Shown here one piece after another: positions 25,494 through 33,745 of a DNA stretch of 64,000 nt. Location of the stretch: contig NZ_JAHLQI010000004.1 of NCBI RefSeq assembly GCF_018918345.1, positions 124,001-188,000 of the forward strand, given 5' to 3'. The notes beneath the pieces are model-generated. The model was not told the DNA's origin. It saw only the letters and a program-made list of their open reading frames with translations, and made no database searches. Within the stretch, counting starts at the first letter, position 1. The number at the start of each line of letters is the position of its first letter. The DNA comes from Butyricicoccus intestinisimiae. GTDB taxonomy: Bacteria; Bacillota; Clostridia; Oscillospirales; Butyricicoccaceae. The position numbers were made by a program, and so were the translations under genes.

Positions 25494-25766
25494 ATGCACA
25501 TCAGCTATAAACCACTCTGGCACACACTGTTAGAGCGTGATATGAGAAAAGAGGATTTAAGGCTTGCTGCTGGTATGACAACAAATATGATTGCCAACAT
25601 GAGCAAAGAGGGAAAGCACATCAGCATGGATACATTAGCCCGTATCTGCGAAACGCTGAATTGTGAGATTACCGATGTGATTGAGTTAGTACCAGACGAG
25701 CCTGCTTCCACAGGAGGTAAGGAACATGAGCGAATTGAAACCAAGAATAAAAGAAAACGGAATTGA
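25494..25766 (+). CDS. Cro/CI-type helix-turn-helix regulator
   Basis: 90 aa, starting at 25494. It has a compact HTH_26 domain (LLERDMRKEDLRLAAGMTTNMIANMSKEGKHISMDTLARICETLNC) followed by ITDVIELVP and a basic tail. It probably represses its own promoter at the palindrome 80 bp upstream. Its 3' end overlaps tnpV by 41 bp, so the two are co-expressed. Confidence 0.8.
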   Translation: MHISYKPLWHTLLERDMRKEDLRLAAGMTTNMIANMSKEGKHISMDTLARICETLNCEITDVIELVPDEPASTGGKEHERIETKNKRKRN

Positions 25767-26103
25767 TTATATCCTTGTTGGAGATTACTACATCCCGGAC
25801 TTGAAGTTGCCGGAGGAACACCGCCCCATCGGAAAGTACGGACGGATGCACCGGGAATATTTAAGAGAAGTCTGCCCAGCCAGATTACACACATTGACCC
25901 TGACCGGGGAATTGTGGACATATCTTGCAGACCTGAACGAACAGGCACAGAAACGGTTAGACACCATCATGGAGCAGATGAAAGCTGCCGAGGGCGTGAC
26001 CGAGGAATTGAAGCGTACCCGTCAAATGGAATGGGTGCAGCGTTGCAATAACATTCACAACCGGGCAGAAGAAATTGTTTTACATGAGATGATTTATTCA
26101 TAA
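25726..26103 (+). CDS. tnpV: TnpV-like transposon protein
   Basis: 125 aa (GIDYILVGDYYIPDLKLPEE, then YLREVCPARLHTLTLTGELW, then WVQRCNNIHNRAEEIVLHEM). This is the TnpV family named from Tn4451; the function is unknown. The ATG at 25726 follows AGGAGG. It overlaps the upstream HTH gene and precedes the resistance gene, so it may mark a Tn4451-like passenger block. Confidence 0.75.
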   Translation: MSELKPRIKENGIDYILVGDYYIPDLKLPEEHRPIGKYGRMHREYLREVCPARLHTLTLTGELWTYLADLNEQAQKRLDTIMEQMKAAEGVTEELKRTRQMEWVQRCNNIHNRAEEIVLHEMIYS

Positions 26104-26154
26104 CGGTATGGTAGAATGATTATTACAAATTAGAAGTTGTAAAGGAGACTTTGT

Positions 26155-26646
26155 ATGGGTAGAAAAGAAATAACAACAAAAGAAGATTTAATGAAAGTAA
26201 TAGAATTATTCGAAAATACTGGAATTACATACTGGTTGGATGGCGGATGGGGTGTAGATATTTTAGCTGGTAAACAAACAAGAATTCATAGAGATATAGA
26301 TATAAATTTTGATGCTCAACATACGGAAAAATTGTTAAATGTGCTTTTGAATCTGGGCTATAAAATTGATACAGACTGGAAACCGGTTAGAATAGAGTTA
26401 TATAGTGATGAACTTGGTTACTTAGACATTCACCCGTTCGTTTTAAATGAGGACGGAACTTCAAAACAAGCTGATTTAGAGGGTGGCTGGTATGAGTTTG
26501 AAAAAGATTACTTTGGTAGTGCTTTTTTTGAAGGAAAAACAATTCCTTGTATATCCTTAAAAGGCCAAAGAGTTTTCCACTCAGGTTATGAATTAAGAGA
26601 TAAAGATAAGCATGATATTTCAATTCTTGAAAGTTTATCAAAATAA
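26155..26646 (+). CDS. lnu: Lincosamide nucleotidyltransferase (LnuA/C/P family)
   Basis: 163 aa. It has TYWLDGGWGVDILAGKQTRIHRDIDINFD, the nucleotidyltransferase signature with the metal-binding Asp pair, then DWKPVRIELY, GYLDIHPFV and VFHSGYELRDKDKHD. Enzymes of this family adenylylate lincomycin and clindamycin. Length and motifs are complete, so it is probably active. It is strikingly AT-rich compared with the flanking IME genes, indicating separate acquisition. AAAGGAGA precedes the ATG, and a terminator follows 70 bp after the stop. I cannot assign the exact lnu subclass by eye. Confidence 0.85.
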   Translation: MGRKEITTKEDLMKVIELFENTGITYWLDGGWGVDILAGKQTRIHRDIDINFDAQHTEKLLNVLLNLGYKIDTDWKPVRIELYSDELGYLDIHPFVLNEDGTSKQADLEGGWYEFEKDYFGSAFFEGKTIPCISLKGQRVFHSGYELRDKDKHDISILESLSK

Positions 26647-26715
26647 CATTGCTGTAATTTCTAAGATAAATTCCACTTTATCGCTTTGAAATTTTAACTG
26701 AATAAGTATAGCACC

Positions 26716-26766
26716 AACCGCTGCTACATGGAAGCAAACACAACCATGCAACAGCGGTTTTTCTTT
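26716..26766 (+). terminator. Terminator after lnu
   Basis: AACCGCTG with CATGG pairs with CCATG and CAGCGGTT, followed by a T-rich tail. It also lies at the 3' end of the reverse XRE gene. Confidence 0.7.
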
Positions 26767-27571
26767 ACCGTTTTTTCCTTTGACTGATAGGAGTTCCTGT
26801 TTTCTTTGATTTTTGTAGAATCCGAATGAGCCAGCGAAATTCTTCGTCTGACAGATTTTTATAGTTGATGCCGAGCTGCTTGCAGTAAAGGACAACCAGC
26901 TTTTCATCCCGACTGCCCTTGAAATTTTCAACCGCTTCCAAATTTTCTTTCAATTCATCGGCAACGGTGGTCTGGGGCGCACTCTCGCTGTCCTTTTTGT
27001 GGGCTTCCCGAATATCCCGGATAATGAGATTGAGGTCATCAAGAACCATGTGGCTGAAATATTCATCATCGCTGATATGGGCGGCTTGCAGCACTTTCAA
27101 ATGCGGGTCGTCTTCGCCGGGGCGATACCGTTCAATGATTTCATGCCGGACAGTATCGACAAGGGCGTTGAGGTTTTGAATCTGCATGGTGGCAATCCCA
27201 TCTACATAAATCTCAATGTCCGCAAGAAACTTGATAAAGTCCTTATGAGTGGCAAGCTCACAGAGCAGACGGTTGTTAATCCGACCGCCTTTCAGAAGTG
27301 CCACCATCTCATCATTCAAATGCAGCTCTGTTAGTGGCGTGTTGATCTGCTCCCGGTTCTCTGTCCGGCACAGCAGATAATCAACGGAAACCCCATAGAA
27401 GTCTGCCAGCGTGATAAGGTTGCCATGATTGATTTCCTTATAATCCTCTTTTTCATAACTGCCAAGAGCTGATTTGGAAATGCCCGTCAGCTCTGATAAT
27501 TCTTCCAGATTTAAGCCTTTGTCCTTGCGGAGTTCCCAAAGGCGTTCCTGTATGCTTGTCGCTCCTTTCAT
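26765..27571 (-). CDS. XRE-family regulator of IME2
   Basis: 268 aa. N-terminal helix-turn-helix (IQERLWELRKDKGLNLEELSELTGISKSALGSYE) and VDYLLCRTEN, then a long C-terminal domain (LHLNDEMVALLKGGRINNRLLCELATH) that is shared, almost segment for segment, with the protein at 44576 in element C. It is divergently transcribed from the rep/mob operon of IME2, and a motif found in both elements lies in between. It is probably the master repressor of the element, with the C-terminal domain sensing an unknown signal. Confidence 0.85.
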   Translation of the reverse strand: MKGATSIQERLWELRKDKGLNLEELSELTGISKSALGSYEKEDYKEINHGNLITLADFYGVSVDYLLCRTENREQINTPLTELHLNDEMVALLKGGRINNRLLCELATHKDFIKFLADIEIYVDGIATMQIQNLNALVDTVRHEIIERYRPGEDDPHLKVLQAAHISDDEYFSHMVLDDLNLIIRDIREAHKKDSESAPQTTVADELKENLEAVENFKGSRDEKLVVLYCKQLGINYKNLSDEEFRWLIRILQKSKKTGTPISQRKKR

Positions 27572-27683
27572 GGGCGCACGCTCCTTTCCGGCGGTTTCAT
27601 TACTGCCGCTTAACTGGATTATATCATACTTTCCGCAATCGTGGAAATTTCTGATTTTTACCCTTAATTCCTACTTTGTGGAC

Positions 27684-27735
27684 ATACGGCACAGGGCACA
27701 AAAATGTTCTATGATACAGGTAGTTCATCGATGGA
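27684..27735. promoter_or_regulatory. Shared operator motif, IME2 copy
   Basis: ATACGGCACAGG and TAGTTCATCGATGGA are separated by exactly 25 bp. The same two blocks with the same spacing occur inverted at 44102-44051 in element C, again near an XRE gene of the same family. CATCGATG is itself a palindrome. Confidence 0.6.
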
Positions 27736-28054
27736 TTATTCCAATCGAATGACCAGCCTGTGTGGGATATGCTTCCCCGGCGATGTAGCGCCATGACTTT
27801 TGGCAGGGATATGGAGGAACCCTGACCGAAACGAGCGTACCAAAGGGAGCGATACGCCGCTGTGAGATTCAGGGGAGGAACGACACCGGGGAGAACTGGC
27901 GAACTGATACCGAAATGATACCGAAACACGACAATCTGATAGGGGGATAGTCTACCCTATCGCTGATACTTCGGGAGATTTTAGGCGGCTCTATGGCTGT
28001 AATTTTGCCGAAAATCGCCCCGAAACCATACACTAAAACGGGAGGAAGTGCAAT
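27736..28054. other. Intergenic region upstream of the IME2 rep genes
   Basis: No gene. It contains two direct GATACCGAAA repeats (27906-27927), the first within CGAAATGATACCGAAAC, which is also present before the small gene of IME1 at 21350, and an AGGGGGATAG/CTACCCTAT dyad (27940-27960). It is probably the promoter and operator region of the rep operon. Confidence 0.45.
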
Positions 28055-28243
28055 ATGCCGAGAATGAGCAAAAAGAGGAAGCATGAGCTTTCCTTTTACC
28101 TTAATGACCGGGGGCGTGTCACTTACAACGAATTATGCCGGAAATGCCAGCATGGGTGCAAGCAGAGCTTCCGGGCGGTTGTGATTGACTGCCCCCGTTA
28201 TTTATCCAAACGAGCAAAGAAAAAGGAGGGACACACCGAATGA
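28055..28243 (+). CDS. Small Cys-containing IME protein, paralog of 21525
   Basis: 62 aa (MPRMSKKRKHELSFYLNDRG...) with CRKCQHGCKQSFRAV, clearly paralogous to the protein at 21525. It starts after GGGAGG and ends overlapping the next start by 4 bp. First gene of the IME2 replication/mobilization operon. Probably a small zinc-binding, DNA-binding protein; unproven. Confidence 0.65.
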   Translation: MPRMSKKRKHELSFYLNDRGRVTYNELCRKCQHGCKQSFRAVVIDCPRYLSKRAKKKEGHTE

Positions 28244-28581
28244 ATTTTGAATTTATGACGATAGACACACCATTGCCGCCATGTATGCCATTTCCCAGAG
28301 CGTTGACAGGATTTCCAGTCGGCAGCACCGCAAAGGTCATGTACTGCCGGATGTTGGATGCTATACTCTCTAAAGGACAGGAGGACGAGAACGGAATCCT
28401 GTTTGTCTGCTTCCCTGTCACAGCCATTGCCGCAGTCCTGTCCCGCAGTCCCATGACGGTCAAGCGTTCTTTGAATGAACTGGAAGCCGCCGGACTTATC
28501 ATGCGGGTGCATCAGGGTGTTGGAGAACCGAACCGAATTTATGTGCTGATACCGGGAAAGGAGGACGCTGCCCTTGCCTGA
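28240..28581 (+). CDS. Winged-helix replication initiator-like protein
   Basis: 113 aa with a winged-helix core (STAKVMYCRMLDAILSKGQE, then CFPVTAIAAVLSRSPMTVKRSLNELEAAGLI), like the N-terminal domain of RepA_N or of MarR-like plasmid initiators. Start ATG overlaps the upstream stop (ATGA). It could bind the origin of IME2 or act as a local regulator; size and context favour a replication role. Confidence 0.65.
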   Translation: MNFEFMTIDTPLPPCMPFPRALTGFPVGSTAKVMYCRMLDAILSKGQEDENGILFVCFPVTAIAAVLSRSPMTVKRSLNELEAAGLIMRVHQGVGEPNRIYVLIPGKEDAALA

Positions 28582-28870
28582 TACCTCAAAGCTGGAAAAA
28601 CTCAACCGGGAGCTGGAAAAAAGCGAAAAGAAACTGCGGAAAGCTATCAATGATGAAAAGGCATTACAACACCAGTTGAAGCAGCTTACCCGAAAGGAAC
28701 GGACGCACCGGCTCTGCACTCGTGGCGGTATGCTGGAAAGTTTTCTGCAAGAGCCGGAACGCCTGACAGACGATGATGTCATGCTGTTGTTAAAACTCAT
28801 TTTTCACAGGCAGGACACGCAGGAACTATTGAAAAAACTGCTGGAACGGAAGAAGCCGGAAACCCCTTAG
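28574..28870 (+). CDS. DUF3847-like coiled-coil protein
   Basis: 98 aa starting at TTG 28574 after AAAGGAGG. Long N-terminal coiled coil (LEKLNRELEKSEKKLRKAIN) then RTHRLCTRGGMLESFL, matching the DUF3847 family found before mobilization genes. Probably a relaxosome accessory factor. Overlaps the previous gene by 8 bp. Confidence 0.7.
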   Translation: MPDTSKLEKLNRELEKSEKKLRKAINDEKALQHQLKQLTRKERTHRLCTRGGMLESFLQEPERLTDDDVMLLLKLIFHRQDTQELLKKLLERKKPETP

Positions 28871-29195
28871 TTTACTAAGGGCGCAATTATACACCACCCA
28901 GAGGTTGGTGCATTGCGTTCTCCGAAGGCTCCTCGCCGGAGGGCTGTGATTTTCCGCAGTCATGGTCTGCTCCAAATCAAACAGGGGACGCTACGCTTCC
29001 CCTGCGCTGGCTTTCGCCAGCTACCCTTTTGTGGACTTGCCATCTGGGGACACCTTGCGTTGCAAGCTGTTCCCAGCCGACAAGTTTCATAAAATATGCT
29101 ATCTTTTTGATAGGCAATAAAGTATAATAAAGTCAGCAATAAATCGTAATTTATCAGAAAATGAGGAATAGTTGAAATGGAGGCGCTATAATAAC
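28871..29195. other. Structured non-coding region, candidate oriT of IME2
   Basis: No gene. Several GC-rich hairpins occur: CAGGGG-ACGCTACG-CTTCCCCTG (28980-29004), GCTGGC-TTTC-GCCAGC (29006-29021) and CTGGGGA-type pairing to TCCCAG (29043-29077). It lies upstream of the mobilization genes. An AT-rich promoter-like TATAAT is at 29122. Confidence 0.35.
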
Positions 29196-29519
29196 ATGAA
29201 GATTGAAGGGAACCAGAAAGAACTGGATGCAATGGTAGAATTTCATAAGGGAAACCGTGTCGAGGGGCTGAGACTGCAAGAAGAATTTGCAGCGGAATTT
29301 CGTAAGGAGTATAAAGACAAAGATCACTGTCCTTGCCTGAAAGCCTGTCGTTATCACGGAAACTGTAAGGAATGTGTAGCAATCCACAGAGCGCATCAGG
29401 AACATGTTCCTAATTGTATGCGACCATTGATTAATAAAAAATTGAAATTGATGTCAGAATTAACAGAGCATACCTTGGCAAATGAAATAGAAGCTCCACA
29501 TGAGATTTTAAGAAAATAG
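29196..29519 (+). CDS. Cys/His-rich hypothetical protein
   Basis: 107 aa starting at 29196, 8 nt after GGAGG. The centre holds CPCLKACRYHGNCKECVAIHRAHQEHVPNC, a dense Cys/His array likely to bind zinc or iron-sulfur. Such proteins occur in Clostridia as stand-alone genes of unknown function. It is AT-richer than the neighbouring mob genes and may be cargo inside IME2. Confidence 0.6.
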   Translation: MKIEGNQKELDAMVEFHKGNRVEGLRLQEEFAAEFRKEYKDKDHCPCLKACRYHGNCKECVAIHRAHQEHVPNCMRPLINKKLKLMSELTEHTLANEIEAPHEILRK

Positions 29520-29583
29520 GCAAGTCAAATTTCAGTTTGTTAGCTTTACATCGGGTCAACTTGTCCCGAACTTTTACAACTAA

Positions 29584-29648
29584 ATACCCGCCGCCCACAC
29601 AGCGGCACACCGAGCAGGAAATCTGAAAAAGGTCTCCTGCTTTTTTTC
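29584..29648 (+). terminator. Double hairpin/terminator conserved in IME2
   Basis: GCCGCCCACACAGCGGC hairpin, then AGCAGGA paired with TCCTGCT and seven T. Same layout and partly the same bases as 18945-19007 in IME1; both precede mobilization genes. Confidence 0.7.
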
Positions 29649-29710
29649 TGCCCAAAATGAGGTGGTAAAACGCCACCCCATCTGCCAAGCATAGAAAGGA
29701 GGGACACGAA

Positions 29711-31291
29711 ATGCCCTGTCCACACAACGAAATCACAATTGTTCAGCGAAGCCAGCGGCAGTCTGCGGTTGCCGCCGCTGCTTACCAAAGCGGCGAAAAG
29801 CTGTTCTGTGAATACGACCAGCAAGTGAAGCACTACCCGGAAAAGCGTGGTATCGTCCACAATGAAATCCTGCTCCCACCTAATGCCCCGCCGGAGTATG
29901 CAGACCGCAATATTTTATGGAACGCAGTCGAAGCGATGGAGAAGCAATGGAACTCCCAGCTTGCAAGGCGGTGGGTGCTTACCATCCCCAGAGAGATACC
30001 GCCCGACCAGTACGCTGTCCTTGTCCGGGAGTTCTGCCAGCAGCAGTTTGTTTCCAAAGGCATGATTGCTGACTTTGCCATCCATGACCCCCATCCGCCG
30101 GGACACAATCCCCACGCCCATGTCCTGCTGACTATGAGGGCAATGGACGAACATGGAAAATGGCTTCCCAAGAGCCGCAAGGTTTATGACCTTGACGAAA
30201 ACGGGGAACGGATAAAACTTCCGTCCGGCAGGTGGAAAAGCCACAAGGAGGATACGGTTGATTGGAACGACCAGAAGTATTGCGAAATCTGGCGGCATAA
30301 ATGGGAGGTCATCCAGAACCGCTATCTGGAAGCCAATGACCGCCCGGAACGTGTGGACTTGCGTTCTTATGCCAGACAGGGGCTTGATATTATCCCTACT
30401 GTCCATGAGGGAGCTGCTGTCCGGCAGATGGAAAAGCGGGGTATCCAAACGAATATCGGCAACCTGAACCGGGAAATCAAAGCCGCCAACCGCCTGATGA
30501 AGTCTATCCGTCAGCTCATCCAAAACCTCAAAGGCTGGATTACCGAGCTGGGCGAAAAACGGAAAGAGCTGCTTGCACAAAAAGCGGCGGAGGAAGCGAC
30601 ACTTCTTCCTAATCTGCTGATGAAGTATATGGAGATACGAAAGGAAGAACGGAAAGACTGGACAAGGGCTGGACAGAACCGGGGGACTTCACAGGACTTA
30701 AAGGCAGTCAGCGAAGCACTGTCCTATCTCCGGCAAAAGGGGCTTTCCACTGTGGAGGACTTAGAAGCATTTCTGGAATCTTCCGGGAAATCAGCCTCCG
30801 ATTACCGCAGTCAGATGAAGCCAAAGGAAGCCCGCAGCAAAGTGATTGACGGGATTCTTGCTGCCCGAACGGACTGCAAGGAATGTAAACCTGTCTATGA
30901 GAAGTACCAGAAGATATTTTTTAAGAAAACAAAGGAGAAATTCAAACAGGAACACCCGGAGGTTGCCCGGTATGAGAAAGCCGCCGCCTACCTTGCCAAG
31001 CACCCGGACGATAAGGACAGTACCCAAAATGAGCTGCAAGAGGAGCAGGAAAAACTTCTCAGCGAAATCGCAGAGCTGAAAGAACCTTTGACCGAGGTAC
31101 AGGCTGATTTGAAGAAGCTGCGGGACATCCGCTACTGGGTACGGAAAGCTACACCCGGCACAGAAGAAAGCAAAGAGCCGCCCAAGAAGCAGCTTATCAA
31201 GGAAGTCTTGCAGGATAAGGCTGACGAGAAAAAAGCACAAAGAACTGTCCCGGCACAGACGAAACACAAACAACAGGATATGGAACTTTAA
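29711..31291 (+). CDS. mobL: MobA/MobL (MOBQ) relaxase of IME2
   Basis: 526 aa. N-terminal relaxase: catalytic tyrosine region VAAAAYQSGEKLFCEYDQQVKHY, and the histidine motif FAIHDPHPPGHNPHAHVLLTMR. Residues 250-500 are a long charged coiled coil. It nicks IME2 oriT, a mechanistic class distinct from the MOBP relaxase of IME1. AGGAGG precedes the ATG, and a terminator follows the stop. Confidence 0.9.
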   Translation: MPCPHNEITIVQRSQRQSAVAAAAYQSGEKLFCEYDQQVKHYPEKRGIVHNEILLPPNAPPEYADRNILWNAVEAMEKQWNSQLARRWVLTIPREIPPDQYAVLVREFCQQQFVSKGMIADFAIHDPHPPGHNPHAHVLLTMRAMDEHGKWLPKSRKVYDLDENGERIKLPSGRWKSHKEDTVDWNDQKYCEIWRHKWEVIQNRYLEANDRPERVDLRSYARQGLDIIPTVHEGAAVRQMEKRGIQTNIGNLNREIKAANRLMKSIRQLIQNLKGWITELGEKRKELLAQKAAEEATLLPNLLMKYMEIRKEERKDWTRAGQNRGTSQDLKAVSEALSYLRQKGLSTVEDLEAFLESSGKSASDYRSQMKPKEARSKVIDGILAARTDCKECKPVYEKYQKIFFKKTKEKFKQEHPEVARYEKAAAYLAKHPDDKDSTQNELQEEQEKLLSEIAELKEPLTEVQADLKKLRDIRYWVRKATPGTEESKEPPKKQLIKEVLQDKADEKKAQRTVPAQTKHKQQDMEL

Positions 31292-31292
31292 C

Positions 31293-31336
31293 AGGCACTT
31301 GCCATTTTCAATCAGAGAATGTCAGGTGCTTTTTTG
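31293..31336 (+). terminator. Terminator after the MOBQ relaxase
   Basis: AGGCAC-TG-CATT pairs with AATG-CA-GTGCT and is followed by six T. Confidence 0.75.
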
Positions 31337-31355
31337 TTTTCAAGGAGGGATAGAT

Positions 31356-32000
31356 TTGAATGTATTTGAAGCTGTGAAGCAGTCCGTCACAACAAGACAG
31401 GCTGCGGAGCATTATGGAATCCATGTAGGTCGGAACGGGATGGCTTGCTGCCCGTTCCATAACGATAAAACCCCAAGCATGAAGCTGGATCGGCGTTACC
31501 ACTGCTTCGGCTGCGGTGCTGATGGGGATGTGATTGATTTTGCCGCCGCCCTGTATGGGCTGGGAAAGAAAGAAGCCGCCGTACAACTGGCACAGGACTT
31601 CGGGCTTTCCTATGAGGACTGGAAACCGCCGGGAAAGGCAAAAAAACCAAAGCCCCGGCAGAAATCCCCGGAGGAACAGTTTCAGGAAGCAAAGAGCCGC
31701 TGCTTCCGTATTCTTGCCGACTATCTCCACCTGCTCCGGGCATGGAGAAAGGAATATGCCCCGCACTCCCCGGAGGAAGCCTTTCATCCCCGGTTTGTGG
31801 AAGCCTTACAGAAGCAAGACCAAGTGGAATATCTGCTGGATGTGCTGCTGTTCGGGGAAACGGAGGAAAAAGCGGCTTTGATTACGGACTACGGAAAGGA
31901 TGTGATACAGCTTGAACAGCGAATGGCAGAGCTTGCAGCCGCAGACGCAGCAAGAACTAAAAAACACCATGAACACCATACAGCCGCCCCAGAGCGTTGA
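31356..32000 (+). CDS. CHC2 zinc-finger DNA primase-like protein
   Basis: 214 aa; TTG at 31356 follows AAGGAGGG, preferred to the in-frame start at 31299. Zinc finger CCPFHNDKTPSMKLDRRYHCFGCGADGDVIDF (Cys-His-Cys-Cys) as in DnaG N-termini, then a basic linker and helical tail. It lacks the TOPRIM catalytic domain, so it probably recognises templates and hands over to the VapE-like protein, whose gene overlaps its 3' end. Confidence 0.85.
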   Translation: MNVFEAVKQSVTTRQAAEHYGIHVGRNGMACCPFHNDKTPSMKLDRRYHCFGCGADGDVIDFAAALYGLGKKEAAVQLAQDFGLSYEDWKPPGKAKKPKPRQKSPEEQFQEAKSRCFRILADYLHLLRAWRKEYAPHSPEEAFHPRFVEALQKQDQVEYLLDVLLFGETEEKAALITDYGKDVIQLEQRMAELAAADAARTKKHHEHHTAAPER

Positions 32001-33306
32001 GGAAATCAAGGTGGGACTGGAAACTACCGAGAAAGGCGGTGTCCGTCAGAGCATACGGAACTGCCTGACCGTATTCCAGCATGACCCGCTGCTTTCCGGG
32101 GCTATCGCATACAACATCCTGACCGACCGCAAGGACATCATAAAGCCCATCGGCTTCCACAGGGAAAGCACAGCCCTGAACGATACGGACATGAAGTATC
32201 TGCTTCTCTATCTGGAAGAAACCTATGGGCTTACCAATGAGAAAAAGATTGATAACGCCATCGGGATTGTGGCAAATGAAAACAAGTACCATCCCATCCG
32301 GGACTATCTCAATACCCGTGTGTGGGACGGGACAGAACGAATCCGTTTCTGCCTGCGGCACTTTCTGGGGGCTGACGCAGACGATTACACCTATGAAGCG
32401 TTGAAGCTGTTCCTGCTGGGTGCAATCTCACGAGCCTTTCAGCCGGGGTGCAAGTTTGAAATCATGCTCTGTCTGGTCGGCGGTCAGGGGGCTGGCAAGT
32501 CCACTTTCTTCCGTCTGTTGGCAATCCGGGACGAGTGGTTCTCCGATGATTTGCGGAAGCTGGACGATGACAATGTGTACCGCAAGCTGCAAGGTCACTG
32601 GATTATCGAAATGTCGGAAATGATGGCAACCGCCAATGCCAAGAGCATTGAGGAAATCAAGTCATTTTTAAGCCGGCAGAAAGAGGTTTACAAGATACCC
32701 TATGAAACCCACCCGGCAGACCGCCCCCGTCAGTGCGTGTTTGGCGGCACTTCCAATGCCCTTGACTTCCTGCCCCTTGACCGTTCCGGCAACCGCCGCT
32801 TTATCCCCGTCATGGTGTACCCGGAGCAAGCCGAGGTTCACATTTTGGAGGATGAAGCTGCTTCCAGAGCCTATATTGAGCAGATGTGGGCGGAAGCGAT
32901 GGAGATTTACCGAAGCGGCAGGTTCAAGCTGGCTTTCAGCCCCGCCATGCAGCGGTATCTCAAAGAACACCAGCGGGATTTTATGCCGGAGGACACCAAA
33001 GCCGGAATGATACAGGCGTATCTTGATAAGTACACCGGGAGCATGGTCTGCTCCAAGCAGCTCTACAAGGAAGCCTTGAACCATGCCTTTGACGAACCGA
33101 AGCAATGGGAAATCCGGGAAATCAACGAGATTATGAACCAGTGCATTTCCGGCTGGCGGTACTTCACGAACCCAAGAATGTTTTCAGAATATGGCAGACA
33201 AAAGGGCTGGGAGCGTGAAAACCCGGCAACGGACTTCGGCAACCCGTCTGAAAAAACGATGGACGGTTTTGTGGAGGTCACAGAACAGATGGAGCTTCCA
33301 TTCTGA
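31969..33306 (+). CDS. VapE-like primase-helicase (SF3-type ATPase)
   Basis: About 445 aa from ATG 31969; an earlier in-frame start (31912) would overlap the primase more. It has DYLNTRVWDGTERIRFCLRHFLGA, Walker A (LCLVGGQGAGKSTFF), IIEMSEMMA (Walker B-like) and GNRRFIPVMVYPEQ. VapE proteins are the ATPase/helicase part of satellite-element replication. With the primase and the iterons just downstream it forms an autonomous replication module. Confidence 0.9.
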   Translation: MNTIQPPQSVEEIKVGLETTEKGGVRQSIRNCLTVFQHDPLLSGAIAYNILTDRKDIIKPIGFHRESTALNDTDMKYLLLYLEETYGLTNEKKIDNAIGIVANENKYHPIRDYLNTRVWDGTERIRFCLRHFLGADADDYTYEALKLFLLGAISRAFQPGCKFEIMLCLVGGQGAGKSTFFRLLAIRDEWFSDDLRKLDDDNVYRKLQGHWIIEMSEMMATANAKSIEEIKSFLSRQKEVYKIPYETHPADRPRQCVFGGTSNALDFLPLDRSGNRRFIPVMVYPEQAEVHILEDEAASRAYIEQMWAEAMEIYRSGRFKLAFSPAMQRYLKEHQRDFMPEDTKAGMIQAYLDKYTGSMVCSKQLYKEALNHAFDEPKQWEIREINEIMNQCISGWRYFTNPRMFSEYGRQKGWERENPATDFGNPSEKTMDGFVEVTEQMELPF

Positions 33307-33315
33307 AAATGACAG

Positions 33316-33501
33316 CCCGTTGCACCCCCTGTTGCTATCCCGTTGCCGAGCCGGTTGCCGTGGAAAATCCCGAAACTATCGGCTTTTCTCCCCTATGACA
33401 ACCAAAACAACAGAAAAATAAAAGAAAAGTATAAATAGTAACCATCGCCAGATTGAGATTGTTTGCAAGGTCTTTTGAAGCCCGTTGCCGGACTTCGTTG
33501 C
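33316..33501. repeat. Iteron-like CCCGTTGC repeats, candidate replication origin
   Basis: Copies at 33316, 33328, 33339 and 33351 (11-12 bp apart, one per helical turn), then an AT-rich stretch (33395-33450), then two more copies at 33481 and 33494. The position directly after vapE fits an origin (oriV) of excised IME2. Confidence 0.6.
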
Positions 33502-33547
33502 CGACACCCTCTGTCTGGTTATTTTCATGTATGGAGGATAACTGCCT

Positions 33548-33745
33548 ATGGCAAAAAACAAAACAGAGATTCATGTTACAACGGTGTTTGACGGGGAACT
33601 GGACGCAACCGATGTGTTCGTCAGCCTGATTTCCCAGAAATATGGAAGGACAAATACGAAAGAATATCTTGCTAAAAAGAAAGTTTTGAAGTATAATGAA
33701 GATGAGGTTCAAAAGAGCCAGATACCGTCTGGATTGTGTGGGTAA
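33548..33745 (+). CDS. Small recombinase-associated protein
   Basis: 65 aa, starting after TGGAGG (MAKNKTEIHVTTVFDGELDATDVFVSLISQK...). It lies directly before the serine recombinase, its stop abutting the recombinase ATG, in the same position as TnpW in IME1. The sequence is not obviously related to TnpW. It might be a directionality factor; inference only. Confidence 0.6.
   Translation: MAKNKTEIHVTTVFDGELDATDVFVSLISQKYGRTNTKEYLAKKKVLKYNEDEVQKSQIPSGLCG

Noticed and set aside
18945-29648. CRISPR array suspected from repeated hairpins
   Set aside because: Only two distant copies with different flanks; no regular repeat-spacer series anywhere in the window and no cas genes.
29401-29860. Reverse ORFs around the start of the MOBQ relaxase
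   Set aside because: Shadows of the Cys/His-rich gene, the terminator hairpins and the relaxase start.
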